A DNA stretch of 64,000 nt from Paulinella micropora. Lineage: Eukaryota; Cercozoa; Imbricatea; Euglyphida. The stretch's first letter is position 1; the number at the start of each line of letters is the position of its first letter. A program made the translations under genes and the position numbers. Under the pieces are notes generated by a model. The model saw only the letters and a list, made by a program, of their open reading frames with translations, searched no databases and had not been told where the DNA came from. Positions 31,572 to 39,198 of the stretch are shown in pieces. The stretch is taken from the NCBI GenBank assembly GCA_009731375.1, contig BJOX01000198.1, positions 498,440 to 562,439 on the forward strand, in the 5' to 3' direction.

Positions 31572-31961
31572 CTAAAAAGAATCGTCATCGTCTTGGCCAT
31601 GCACAACTAAGGATGTCATTAAAGTTGATTCTGAGTCCTTCTGCCACTGTTCCCATTGAGTCTGGATCTCGTCCATGTCGTCGGTCCTGTGTAGGTGGCG
31701 CATGGACTCTTCGTAAGCTGCCAACGCTTGCTTCTCCACCTCTGCCAACTTCTTCTTGAGATGTTCCAAGGCACCAGGGTGATACCAATAGTTGCCTGTG
31801 AGTTTGAGCTCTAAGCTGCCGTTCATGTGGTCGCTACCCACCTTGATTTCAACCTCTGTAGCGGTCTTGCGCTTTTTGCGTGCGTTTGTGTGCGCGTGCG
31901 TTTCTTTCCTGGGCACGTGGCCTCCGGTAGAGGTACGGGCTGTTTGCTTGGTTCGCGCCAT
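31572..31961 (-). CDS. Protein with histone H3-like N-terminal tail (H3-tail mimic)
   Basis: ATG at 31961, 129 residues. Residues 1-20 are MARTKQTARTSTGGHVPRKE, matching the histone H3 tail except K9 to T, K14 to H, A15 to V and Q19 to E; R2, T3, K4, R8, S10 and K18 are kept. A basic segment (ARKKRKTATEVEIKVG) follows. The rest is not a histone fold: NGSLELKLTGNYWYHPGALE, then a coiled coil (HLKKKLAEVEKQALAAYEES) and an acidic tail (QDDDDSF). The tail begins at the true initiator Met, so it could be presented like H3 to methyl-lysine writers, readers and erasers. Probably nuclear (KKRK). It is divergent from the gene at 32354 across a poly-G/C gap region. Confidence 0.8.
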   Translation of the reverse strand: MARTKQTARTSTGGHVPRKETHAHTNARKKRKTATEVEIKVGSDHMNGSLELKLTGNYWYHPGALEHLKKKLAEVEKQALAAYEESMRHLHRTDDMDEIQTQWEQWQKDSESTLMTSLVVHGQDDDDSF

Positions 31962-32027
31962 GGTCGTTTCAGTCACAGCCGAAAAGTGAAGCACTTTGGC
32001 GCTTTCGTTGCGCCGAGGTGCATCCAG

Positions 32028-32297
32028 GGGGGGGGGGGCACCCCCCCCCCCCAAAAAAAAAAGGGGGGGGGCCCCCCCCCCCCCCCCCCCCAAAAAAAAA
32101 GGGNNNNNNNNNNNNNNNNNNNNNNNNNNNNNNNNNNNNNNNNNNNNNNNNNNNNNNNNNNNNNNNNNNNNNNNNNNNNNNNNNNNNNNNNNNNNNNNNN
32201 NNNNNNNNNNNNNNNNNNNNNNNNNNNNNNNNNNNNNNNNNNNNNNNNNNNNNNNNNNNNNNNNNNNNNNNNNNNNNNNNNNNNNNNNNCCCCCCCG
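32028..32297. repeat. Poly-G/C/A blocks with 186-N gap
   Basis: G-run, CACCCC.., A-run, G-run, C-run, A-run, gap 32104-32289. It lies between divergent genes starting at 31961 and 32354. Confidence 0.85.
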
Positions 32298-32353
32298 ACA
32301 CAAAGAAAAAGGGCGAGCCCCACTCCTCTTGTCGTCTATTCTTTCTAACAGAG

Positions 32354-34237
32354 ATGTCCGCCAAAGTTTCAGCAAGAAAGCCCCGCCGTTCGGAGCGCAT
32401 TCGGGCGCGAGACTTCATCCAAGCCAACAACAACAAGAACAACATGGCAGAGGTGGTGTGGCCAGACGGCGCCGACTGGCTCCGGCGCGAACTAGGCTCC
32501 CGCTCCCACCCGCAACTCGTGGAGGCATTGCGCGAATTCCTAGCGCTGCCCTTTTGGTTAGAGCTAGAAACGCGAACTCAGGCGAGCCGGATCGAGCTGC
32601 TGCAAGTCTACGTCAGGTTCCTTCTTCTCCGTGCCGAGGATGCCGATCTGTCACCCTTGCCCTGGCTGGACGCGATCTGGCACTCGCACCTACTGGAGAC
32701 GGAGAACTACGCTACTTGTTGTCTTTTAATGGTAGGCCGAGCTATTGCTCACAGCACGCTGGTGCCCGGCGGACCGCTGGCACAGGCGCCACGACAAAAA
32801 GCCTTACAAGAAAACTACAAACACAAGTACAAGGAAGTATTACAGACCTACCCACTCTACGCGCAGGGCTCCGCCGTTGCCGACGGCTTTGTGCCGCGCA
32901 GTTCTTCGCCGCCGCCGCAATTGCAGAGCCGGAGCTCTTCCCCGCTGCGGCTCTGCCTCAAACTGGTGCTAGGCCCCGACGGCTTTCATTTGAACAAGGA
33001 GCCCCTGGCGTATCTCGACGTGCCGACCGTGTCCGCAGCCGGCAAGTCGTTTACAGAATGGGTGGACTACGTTCTGGCGCTCGCGCAGCCATGCGTGCAG
33101 GGGCGCGCCGTCGCTGTGGACCAAGAGGCCTACCTGTTCGCTTGGAATGCCTGGAAATCACCGCCCACGCCCGCAGCCGCGCCCGCTCCTCCTGCGTGTG
33201 TTCTGCAGGCGCTAGGCTTCGACCCCAGCTTCGCGCGGGCGGAGGAGCGCTGGCTTCAGTCTAATCACGAGGCGGCGCCCGTCGCACGACCCTGCTTATT
33301 GATTATCACAGATTACACAGGAGAGCGGCGCGCTCACGAGTATACAACCTACGTCTGCCGCCCGGTTTCCTGGTCGCGGGGCGCGCTGGCACTCTCTGAC
33401 GCCGCGCGGCTGGGCTGCAGGTTCTTGGACGACGTGTGCCCCCCGCGCTGCAGTCTGCAAAATCTGGCGGCAACCGCTTGGCTCTCATCGGACCTGGACG
33501 CCGCTTGCTCCGAGCCCGCAGAACCCCTCAGTTTGGGGCCGCCGCACACCGAAGCACGGCTGCGCTTGGCTACCAAGGTTGTCCAGATGCAGGGCGTGCT
33601 TTATCACCTGCACTGTGCCTGCCCTGGCCCCATGCGGGCGTCTCCTCAGTCCCCTTTTCAGGGCAGTGAGCCGCTCGCCGCAGCCTACAAGCGCACTCTG
33701 TCGGTGCCGCTGGAGCACTGGAGGGAACCCCGCCTGAGCACCGCCGTCTCTCGTCTTCTACAGGCTTTCCGCATGGAGGCGCCGTCCGAGGTAGAACGGG
33801 ACGTGGTTTGCGTGGGGCTGCCCCGCAACAACTACCAGCGGCTGCCTGTAGGCTACGTGGCTGCCACGAGAGACGACGCTGCGCTGCTACCGCTATGCTT
33901 TGCCTGTCTCTGTCCGTACGCGTACAAACTGGCGGTCCGCGAGCTGGAGGTCAAGACGATGAGCGGATCCAACCTCCTGCTCCGAGTGCCCAACGACACA
34001 ACAGCTCTTGCCGTTCGATTACTGGCTCGCGAAAACCCGGCCTGTGGTTGGCCCCTGGATATGCAGCGCATGACCATCATCAAGCCACCTACTAATAGTA
34101 CGACTACCGCGGCAATCTACGCCCACCTAACGGATGGAGGCTGTTTGACAAGTGTCCCCGACCTGTGGTCATCGGCGACGACGTGGGTACGTCCCGGCGA
34201 CAAGGTTTATCTGATGGCTAGGCTGCGCGGCTGCTAG
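32354..34237 (+). CDS. GRDP/DUF1399-like protein with C-terminal ubiquitin-like domain ending RLRGC
   Basis: ATG at 32354 (MSAKVSARKPRRSERIR), 627 residues. Residues about 40-135 carry the motif WLDAIWHSHLLETENYATCC, the IWH-H..L....Y signature of GRDP/DUF1399-type domains. The middle (180-520) is unrecognised, with Cys pairs (CVCRPVSWS, CPPRCSLQ, HCACPG). Residues about 530-627 align by eye with ubiquitin: ELEVKTMSGSNLLLRVPNDT resembles its first hairpin, LDMQRMTI the central strand, and VYLMARLRGC the C-terminal strand and tail, where ubiquitin has ..LRLRGG. About 20 extra residues sit in the loop after strand 3. A UBL at the extreme C-terminus with RG then Cys is unusual. TAG is followed 3 bp later by the 9-bp hairpin at 34241. 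Confidence 0.65.
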   Translation: MSAKVSARKPRRSERIRARDFIQANNNKNNMAEVVWPDGADWLRRELGSRSHPQLVEALREFLALPFWLELETRTQASRIELLQVYVRFLLLRAEDADLSPLPWLDAIWHSHLLETENYATCCLLMVGRAIAHSTLVPGGPLAQAPRQKALQENYKHKYKEVLQTYPLYAQGSAVADGFVPRSSSPPPQLQSRSSSPLRLCLKLVLGPDGFHLNKEPLAYLDVPTVSAAGKSFTEWVDYVLALAQPCVQGRAVAVDQEAYLFAWNAWKSPPTPAAAPAPPACVLQALGFDPSFARAEERWLQSNHEAAPVARPCLLIITDYTGERRAHEYTTYVCRPVSWSRGALALSDAARLGCRFLDDVCPPRCSLQNLAATAWLSSDLDAACSEPAEPLSLGPPHTEARLRLATKVVQMQGVLYHLHCACPGPMRASPQSPFQGSEPLAAAYKRTLSVPLEHWREPRLSTAVSRLLQAFRMEAPSEVERDVVCVGLPRNNYQRLPVGYVAATRDDAALLPLCFACLCPYAYKLAVRELEVKTMSGSNLLLRVPNDTTALAVRLLARENPACGWPLDMQRMTIIKPPTNSTTTAAIYAHLTDGGCLTSVPDLWSSATTWVRPGDKVYLMARLRGC

Positions 34238-34240
34238 TCC

Positions 34241-34262
34241 CCAGCCCGCTTGCGCGGGCTGG
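34241..34262. terminator. Hairpin CCAGCCCGC-TTGC-GCGGGCTGG
   Basis: Perfect 9-bp stem, 4-nt loop, beginning 3 bases after the TAG at 34235-34237. TTTTTTATTAAAAG follows at about 34304. Same stem as at 22359 and 22393. Confidence 0.6.
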
Positions 34263-34344
34263 AACTGGAAGAGGGGAAGGAAATGCGCGTTCAGGAAAGT
34301 ACATTTTTTATTAAAAGTTATTCAAGTCTAGACAGACGTTGCCC

Positions 34345-34389
<45 letters not shown>

Positions 34390-34460
34390 TTTNNNNNNNN
34401 NNNNNNNNNNNNNNNNNNCCCCCCCCCCCCCCCCCCCCCCCCGGCAACCCCCGATTATTT

Positions 34461-35110
34461 TTACTGGCGCACTAATACTGGAGAGCCAAAAGGCAATGCG
34501 TCCGAGTCGGCGGGTGCTTCACCACCAGGTAGAGCCTCATGCACCCGATCCGACTGAAAAGAGGTGGTATTATTATGTAAGTGGTCATTGTCTTCTTCGT
34601 CTTCATCATCTTCTTCATCTTCATTGCGTGGTACATTATTTCTTGTACCAGAATTCTCGGGGGGTACCCCGGCCCCCGCCCGGAGCCTCCCGACAGGTCG
34701 GGCTAGGTCCCAATAACTGTGGACAGGCCCGTTTACCATTTCCAAAGTACGGAAAAAGATGCTTAGTGTAGCAGCCGGGACTCCGGCCTCTGCTAGCCAA
34801 CGGACCCAAACGGCTGCGGATAGCGTTTGTTCGCTCGTGTTATAGAACACGAGGTGCCCCCCCGTGGGCGATTTCGGAGCTCGCGCACGAGACTTCGCCG
34901 CCACCTGTCGTGACTGGCCGGGTACAACACCAAGCAAGAGTCGTGCAGCGTCCTGGGGTTTTGGTAGTAGCGTTGATAAAAGTCTACGACTTTCTGGTCC
35001 GCCGATCGATCGCTAGCTTCTGGCCACAGCCGGCTCAGGTGGCAGATGCTGCCGTGCACGTGCTTCACCGCCCCCGTCGGCGCAAAGGTGCGAAAGCAGC
35101 ACTCTTTCAT
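34461..35110 (-). CDS. Unrecognised protein, one frameshift at a G run
   Basis: ATG at 35110 (MKECCFRTFAPTGAVKHVHG) opens a frame to 34793. The coding-like sequence continues in the next frame as GGHLVFYNTSEQTLSAAVWV to a stop at 34461. The switch lies at the seven-G run (minus strand) near 34857-34863, so an indel is likely. The combined protein is about 215 residues, with an aromatic/hydrophobic core (IFFRTLEMVNGPVHSYWDLA) and a very acidic segment (NEDEEDDEDEEDNDH) near the end. No family recognised. Poly-C with a 26-N gap lies just downstream (34348-34442). Confidence 0.45.
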
Positions 35111-35299
35111 TAGCAACTTTTCCTTCTCCTGGAGAGAAAGAGAAAGAAACCGAGGGGGGGAAGAAGGGCCAGGAAGGGCATCCCTCCCCCCCTCCCCCAC
35201 CCCCTCTTTCCGTTCTCTCCACCTTCCCTTTTCCTCCCCTCCCCTTTTGCACCCTTGTTGCACTTTTCTTCTTCTTTTTTCTTCTCCCTTTCCAACCCG

Positions 35300-37684
35300 C
35301 TACCGCTGGCTAGAATGAAGAGAAGGGGAGAAGGGGGGAGGGGGGGCGCGGGGGGCTTCCCCCCCGTCTGCCAAGGGAACCAGCAACTGTAAGCGCATCT
35401 TCTCCCAATGGGCGTGGCTGTAGGGCGCCGACAGGGACGCCTCCGCACGGAGGGCCAGCTGTCTGCACCAAGCCTGCAGAAGTCGTTGGGGTGCCGTGTC
35501 TTCCAGCGCATAGCCAGACATCTCAGGCAACGAGCTCCGGGGCGTCCCGGCGCTGGCCAGGGCCACCAGGCTTTGCTTCAACTTCAGCGCCATGCTTGTC
35601 AGCAAGGATTGCGCGGAGCCCCTGCGCGCAGCCGCTTCGAGGTCGTTGAATAAAATCGCAACGTGGCCAGCTAACACGCGCCGCACCTCGCTGTCTGCTA
35701 ACCACGGGCGCACATAGGGCCACTCGAAGGGAACGGGGCTCCAAGGGACCTTGGCCAGGATCGACAGGGGCTGCTCCGAACGCACGGCGTCGCCCAATGT
35801 GCCGGAACAGACCAAGAACGTCCAGAGCTTAGGGCGCTGGCAACAACGGGGAGCGGCGCGCCAGTCGCCCCCCCACGTAGCCAGGATCCGCCGAGCCCTG
35901 CCAGCGCTCAGCCAGAGCCCGCCGAGGTCCTTGGCGCCATAAGCAACCTCGCCCTGCGGCGACCGGAAGCGGCGCAGGATCGAGAACTTGCCCCGCAGCC
36001 CCGCCGTGGGCAGCGCGGGCCCGCGCGCGGGCCACAGCGGCGGGGGCTGGGGCTGGGGCTGGGGCTGGGGCTGGGGGTCTTCGTTGTCGGGGGCCTTGTC
36101 TGGCAGCCAGAAGCGCCCGCAGTGCAGCGGCACGCCCGACGAGCACAGGCCGTGCCAAACTAGGCGCTGCAATTCGAAAAGGCCCACCAGGCCCTGCCAC
36201 GCTTGTTCCGGCAGGTAACCCTCTAGCTTGAAGCTGTGGAAAGTGAACTGCTTAGCGCAGAGCGCGCGGGGGCGTAGCCCCGCGAACAGGCGCTGGTACG
36301 ACTGGCCCCACGCCAACAAATGCTGGCGTTGCAAGGGCTGGCCTAGCTCTGGCGGGGCCGGCGGGGGGCGCAGGGCCAGCGTGAGCCCCAGCTCTGGCGG
36401 GGGGCGCCCCTCGCTGCGCCAGAGTCCGACCTGACCCAAGACGGCGGCGGCCGGGGTCTGCGCGCGGGCCCGCGAGTGCCAGGGCGGGCCGCGGTCAATC
36501 AACGTCAAACGGACAGGCGCCAACAGCCGCAGCGCCTCCAGGTCGGCCGCGCTCGGCTGGTCCCACAGGTCCACGTGGTGCAGTTGTAGTTCTAGGAAAG
36601 AAGGGGAAGCGCCGCCGAAGGGCAAGAGCGTCCGGTGCAGCTGTTCCAGGACGCCGCGTTCCCACTGGCCAGTGTGTTCATAATATGGCCGTTCCGATGC
36701 ACCGTCAGTACAGATGCCCAGGCGGAGGATATAGGATTGTAGCGCCGGGGTGCAGACGCGTGGCCAATCCAGGCCCACGAACTCCTCGCCGAGGCTCCGC
36801 AAGAACTCGAGCAGCTCCTGTGGGGGCAACGCGCCGCCCGCAACAACACGCCGCAGCCTCGGCCAACACACCGACCGCAGCCCCACAGGTAAGACCAGGC
36901 CGTCGTGCGGGGCAGTAACCTCATGGTCATAGTTCGCCGTGACCTCCAGCACCTCGAGCGTCGGGGCCAAAAGTTCCAGCCCCTCGCCCCACAGCCGAGG
37001 CCCGCCGCATTCTACTAGTTGCAGGTACCGCAGGGGCGGCACCGGACCCGGCTGCGGCCAGAGAGCACACACCCCGTGCGGCCCAAAGTGCATAAAGTGC
37101 AGGCAGAGCTCCCGCAACCCGGGCAGCAGCACGCGCAGCGCCTCTTCGATCTGCGGCCCGGTGTTCTCAGCAAATTCTTCTGCGCCACACTCGTTTTCTA
37201 GGTCCAGCGACAGTGCTACCAGAGGGCTCGCGGCTACGACAGCCCAAACGTTCAAGAGTTCTGCCGCCGCGTAACAATCACATTGAATGGACAAGCGCGT
37301 GACGTGGCGAAACCACGACAGAGCTAGCTGCAGCAGACGCCGCTTCCGCGGCAGGATCGGAGTCTGTGCAGGCATGTGATTTCGGCTGTATCGGAGAGTG
37401 AGCGACGTGCAGAGCTGGGGGTAAACCTCGACGGCAGCCTCCTCGGCCTCCGCCACCACTTCCTCGGACAGGTCGATTGTAGAAGTTGCATCGCTCAGGG
37501 CCAGGGCCAGCCATAGCTGCGGCAGGAGGTACGCCTTAAGCTGCTGCTGCCAAGCCTTCGACGCCTGCAGCAACGAAACTAGGTCCTGTTGCGCCAGCAG
37601 CCCGGCCCCGTGCGAGAAGAAGACTTCTTGCCAATCGCTCAGAGCACTAGGCGCGAACGTACGCTGGCGCTTAGATGGGCGCAT
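35300..37684 (-). CDS. Large F-box-like/LRR protein
   Basis: ATG at 37684 (MRPSKRQRTFAPSALSDWQE), 794 residues. Residues about 15-60 look like a divergent F-box (GLLAQQDLVSLLQASKAWQQ). Long leucine-rich segments follow (LVALSLDLENEC, LRELCLHFMHFGPHG, LRYLQLVECGG, LEVLEVTANYDHE, FLELQLHHVDLWD), typical of an FBXL-type substrate receptor. A (PQ)n linker lies near 540-560, then a second conserved-looking region (FSILRRFRSPQGEVAYG, LGGLWLSAGRARRIL) and a helical C-terminus. GC-rich, codon-biased, uninterrupted. Its 5' end is duplicated as a fragment at 38868-39081. The 190-bp spacer to 34461-35110 is CT/GA-rich. Confidence 0.65.
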   Translation of the reverse strand: MRPSKRQRTFAPSALSDWQEVFFSHGAGLLAQQDLVSLLQASKAWQQQLKAYLLPQLWLALALSDATSTIDLSEEVVAEAEEAAVEVYPQLCTSLTLRYSRNHMPAQTPILPRKRRLLQLALSWFRHVTRLSIQCDCYAAAELLNVWAVVAASPLVALSLDLENECGAEEFAENTGPQIEEALRVLLPGLRELCLHFMHFGPHGVCALWPQPGPVPPLRYLQLVECGGPRLWGEGLELLAPTLEVLEVTANYDHEVTAPHDGLVLPVGLRSVCWPRLRRVVAGGALPPQELLEFLRSLGEEFVGLDWPRVCTPALQSYILRLGICTDGASERPYYEHTGQWERGVLEQLHRTLLPFGGASPSFLELQLHHVDLWDQPSAADLEALRLLAPVRLTLIDRGPPWHSRARAQTPAAAVLGQVGLWRSEGRPPPELGLTLALRPPPAPPELGQPLQRQHLLAWGQSYQRLFAGLRPRALCAKQFTFHSFKLEGYLPEQAWQGLVGLFELQRLVWHGLCSSGVPLHCGRFWLPDKAPDNEDPQPQPQPQPQPPPLWPARGPALPTAGLRGKFSILRRFRSPQGEVAYGAKDLGGLWLSAGRARRILATWGGDWRAAPRCCQRPKLWTFLVCSGTLGDAVRSEQPLSILAKVPWSPVPFEWPYVRPWLADSEVRRVLAGHVAILFNDLEAAARRGSAQSLLTSMALKLKQSLVALASAGTPRSSLPEMSGYALEDTAPQRLLQAWCRQLALRAEASLSAPYSHAHWEKMRLQLLVPLADGGEAPRAPPPPFSPSLHSSQR

Positions 37685-37736
37685 GCAAGTAATTTGTCTT
37701 CCTTGTGAAAGAGAATAAATCCTTTTAACGAGAAAA

Positions 37737-37780
37737 GGGGGGGGGGGGAGGGGCGCCCCCCCCCTCCCCGGGAAAACGTC
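37737..37780. repeat. Poly-G/C block
   Basis: GGGGGAGGGGCGCCCC then C-run, upstream of the large LRR gene. No gap. The rest of 37780-37960 has no gene. Confidence 0.7.
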
Positions 37781-37960
37781 ATTCAGTTATTCCGCCTGCC
37801 CTCAGGCCCGGAGCGGCCGGTCCATTTTGCGCCAAATTGTCCGGACTACTCTGTCTCTCATTAACCGGTGTGATACGGCCGAAAGGAACTCCGATGACCA
37901 CACACCTTCTGGTAACTCAAATGCCAATTCAAAAAAAAAACCTATCTAGAGTTTTTAATT

Positions 37961-38431
37961 TCAGCGAGGACTGGTGGGGGTGCTGGGGGGCGCCGTCCCG
38001 CTCTGTTCCAGACGCTGCAACATCCTGACATACTTGGCCCTGGCCAAGCCCAGTGCGTCCAGCAGCAGCCCCCAAGCGTTGCTGTCGATGTACCCGCCGA
38101 GGTCCAGGGCACTCTCGCCGTTCAGGCACTGAAACGCCATGTAGGCCTCCCGGATCAGACAATCACCCCCTAGCTCCTCGAAGGCTTCCTCTGCATAGAG
38201 GCGCGCCTGCTCTGCGCGGTGGTGGTTTTCCACAAACTGCTGCAATCGGGTGCAGATTCTGAGGTGCTTCTCCTGTAGCAGGGTCGCGTACTTCTCGCCC
38301 CGGGCGCGGTCATCAGCTTGGATGGCCTCGTGGAACGCCTGCCGGATCTCTTCGCGCTCTTGGTCTAGGGCCTGCAAACTCTCCTCATCCCAAGGCCGTG
38401 GCACCTCAGCCGCTACCGGGGGCTTAGTCCG
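37961..38431 (-). CDS. Helical protein, island family 1 (copy of 23.7 kb), 5' end probably spliced
   Basis: The frame covers 147 codons from a GTG at 38404, but no ATG starts it; upstream in frame the sequence reads GRTKPPVAAEVPRPWDEESL. A good acceptor (CCTTTGGTCTGGCCTTGCAG) ends near 38431, so a 5' exon is likely. The protein is helical and charged (LDQEREEIRQAFHEAIQADD) with ARLYAEEAFEELGG and LLLDALGLARAKYVRMLQRL, matching the protein at 23717-24211. A Thr/Pro/Ser tail ends it. Function unknown. Confidence 0.5.
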   Translation of the reverse strand, partial: RTKPPVAAEVPRPWDEESLQALDQEREEIRQAFHEAIQADDRARGEKYATLLQEKHLRICTRLQQFVENHHRAEQARLYAEEAFEELGGDCLIREAYMAFQCLNGESALDLGGYIDSNAWGLLLDALGLARAKYVRMLQRLEQSGTAPPSTPTSPR

Positions 38432-38660
38432 GCCTGCAAGGCCAGACCAAAGGTATGTGTGTGTGCGACTTTCTTTTGCTTTTGGGGGGTGGACCTTTCC
38501 GTGGCTTGCGACTGGCTATTTGGAGAGAAAAATGTTTTCTGGGCGCTGTGCCCCCCGTTCGACTAGGAGCCAGAGTCTTCCAGCGACCCATAGGAAAAGC
38601 AAGAAGAAATTATGTGACGGTGGCTGCACAAAAGCCTATTCTTCAGTTGTTCCTTTGCGC

Positions 38661-38697
38661 CCCCCCCCCCCCCCCCCCCCCCCCCCNNNNNNNNNNT
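38661..38697. repeat. Poly-C block with 10-N gap
   Basis: The C-run and gap precede the chimeric pseudogene at 38698. Confidence 0.8.
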
Positions 38698-38867
38698 GTC
38701 TCTGGCAGCGGCACGACAGCTGCTGCGCGGTCTGCGCGTGAGAACCCTGTGTTGACGAAGAAGAAGCGGACGAGGACTCCGAGGTGGCCGGGCTGCGGCC
38801 TGATCACGGACCGGGGGCTTAGCAGCCTGCGCAATCTTGGCGGGCTGGAATGCCTGTGCCTCGCAGA
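38698..38867 (+). pseudogene. Rearranged fragment of the F-box/LRR gene at 41.2 kb
   Basis: CTCTGGCAGCGGCACGACAG, GAAGAAGCGGACGAGGACTC and AGCCTGCGCAATCTTGGCGG match 41473-41590 and 41863-41925 almost base for base, but two internal stretches are deleted. The match ends at TGCCTCG, where it is joined to sequence from the 37.7-kb gene. Recent, given the near identity. Confidence 0.75.
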
Positions 38868-39081
38868 GGTCGATTGTAGAAGTTGCATCGCTCAGGGCCA
38901 GGGCCAGCCATAGCTGCGGCAGGAGGTACACCTTAAGCTGCTGATGCCAAGCCTTCGACGCCTCCAGCAGCGAAACTAGGTCCTGTCGCGCCAGAAGCCC
39001 GGCCCCGTGCGAGAAGAAGACTTCTTGCCAATCGCTCAGGGAACTAGGCGCGAACGTACGCTGGCGCTTAGCTGGGCGCAT
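38868..39081 (-). pseudogene. 5' fragment of the large F-box-like/LRR gene
   Basis: Minus-strand ATG at 39081 (MRPAKRQRTFAPSSLSDWQE) repeats the first ~70 codons of the gene at 37684 with few changes (SK to AK, LAQQ to LARQ, LQAS to LEAS), then diverges at the junction with the 38698-38867 fragment. The upstream GCATGCAAGTAATTTGTCTT is also shared, so promoter-proximal sequence was copied too. Confidence 0.75.
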
Positions 39082-39198
39082 GCAAGTAATTTGTCTTTTA
39101 AAAATAAAATCGGCCTTGACTAGAATATATTGCTTCTTGGAAAACATTTTAATAAATGACGATCGGGGACAAAAAAGGCCCTTGGCGTGCTTTCCCTT

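Noticed and set aside
31572-31961. Annotating the H3-tail gene as histone H3
   Set aside because: No alpha-N helix or histone-fold residues follow; the C-terminal part is a coiled coil with acidic tail.
30540-34237. Open frames running through N gaps (30540, 32018, 35-45 kb poly-G frames)
   Set aside because: Frames crossing gaps or G/C runs are not meaningful; starts were reset to the first supported ATG or acceptor.
36000-36080. GGGGCT repeat as a separate minisatellite
   Set aside because: It encodes the PQ linker of the large LRR gene on the minus strand and keeps its frame.
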